A stretch of 6,066 bases of DNA from JBFGCT01 sp041581055 (GTDB lineage: Bacteria > Actinomycetota > Acidimicrobiia > Acidimicrobiales > Ilumatobacteraceae), in contig JBFGCT010000213.1 of NCBI GenBank assembly GCA_041581055.1, positions 1 through 6,066 on the forward strand. Direction: 5' to 3'. Under the pieces are notes generated by a model. That model saw only the letters and a program-made list of their open reading frames with translations, had not been told where the DNA came from and did not search any database. The number at the start of each line of letters is the position of its first letter. Position 1 is the first letter of the stretch. Below, piece by piece: positions 5,991 to 6,066 of the stretch. A program made the translations under genes and the position numbers.

Positions 5991-6048
5991 CGGGCATCGC
6001 CCGCCACGCGACAGTGCCCGCCCGGCTCGGCCGGACGGGCACCGTTTT
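5991..6048 (-). promoter_or_regulatory. Hairpin-rich leader upstream of the ATPase gene
   Basis: The 138 bases from 5929 to the right edge hold no supported gene. GTGCCCG (6014-6020) and CGGGCAC (6036-6042) form a perfect 7-bp stem, and CCGG/CCGG (6022-6025 with 6031-6034) adds an inner stem across one mismatch. On the plus strand TTTT follows at 6045-6048, while the minus strand has no T-tract after the stem. If the substrate-binding protein gene lies to the right, as is usual for this family, this hairpin would sit between it and the ATPase and could lower downstream expression or protect the upstream mRNA end. A smaller hairpin (5991-5995 with 5999-6003) lies nearby. Confidence 0.4.
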
Positions 6049-6066
6049 CGTGTGTGCGGTCGGAGC

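Noticed and set aside
6014..6048. Plus-strand Rho-independent terminator (stem followed by TTTT)
   Set aside because: No plus-strand gene ends to its left, so a gene terminator in that direction has no client. It is kept as a leader hairpin of the minus-strand operon, with possible blocking of antisense transcription.

Overview
The window is very GC-rich, and its proteins are rich in Ala, Arg, Gly and Val. Genes are packed tightly, with 1-4 base stop/start overlaps, and one gene appears to be leaderless. This fits a high-GC Gram-positive bacterium. A free-living, perhaps aquatic, actinobacterium (for example of the Acidimicrobiia type) is my best guess, but that is inference from composition and gene content only. 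I see no rRNA, tRNA, CRISPR array, insertion sequence or phage gene.

Layout from left to right. Bases 1-70 are intergenic and carry a perfect 18-bp hairpin built from tandem heptamers. Bases 71-1489 (minus) encode a secreted lipoprotein with a repeat-rich tether, an uncharacterised His/Cys-containing domain and a C-terminal type 1 copper (cupredoxin) domain. A 57-base divergent intergenic region follows. Bases 1547-1918 (plus) encode QueF, the reductase that makes preQ1 in queuosine biosynthesis. QueF ends 16 bases from the end of a convergent operon, and a compact hairpin fills that gap. The operon (minus, read right to left) has three overlapping genes: a double-NBD ATPase (4378-5928), permease 1 (3227-4378) and permease 2 (1935-3230). 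The last 138 bases (5929-6066) are the leader of the ATPase and contain a strong hairpin.

The three operon genes together form the membrane and motor part of a BmpA/PnrA-type ABC importer of the nucleoside-uptake kind (NupOPQ/YufOPQ-like). The ATPase carries two nucleotide-binding domains on one chain, the second of them degenerate as is normal for the family. Two different BPD_transp_2 permeases form the channel. The substrate-binding lipoprotein is absent here and would be expected just right of the window. The copper lipoprotein and QueF share a promoter region but have no obvious functional link.

I do not see a clearly new multi-gene system. The most unusual items are the copper lipoprotein architecture with its 42-bp tandem repeats, the heptamer-based hairpin at the left edge, substitutions in QueF's normally conserved motifs, and possible competing hairpins in the ATPase leader.
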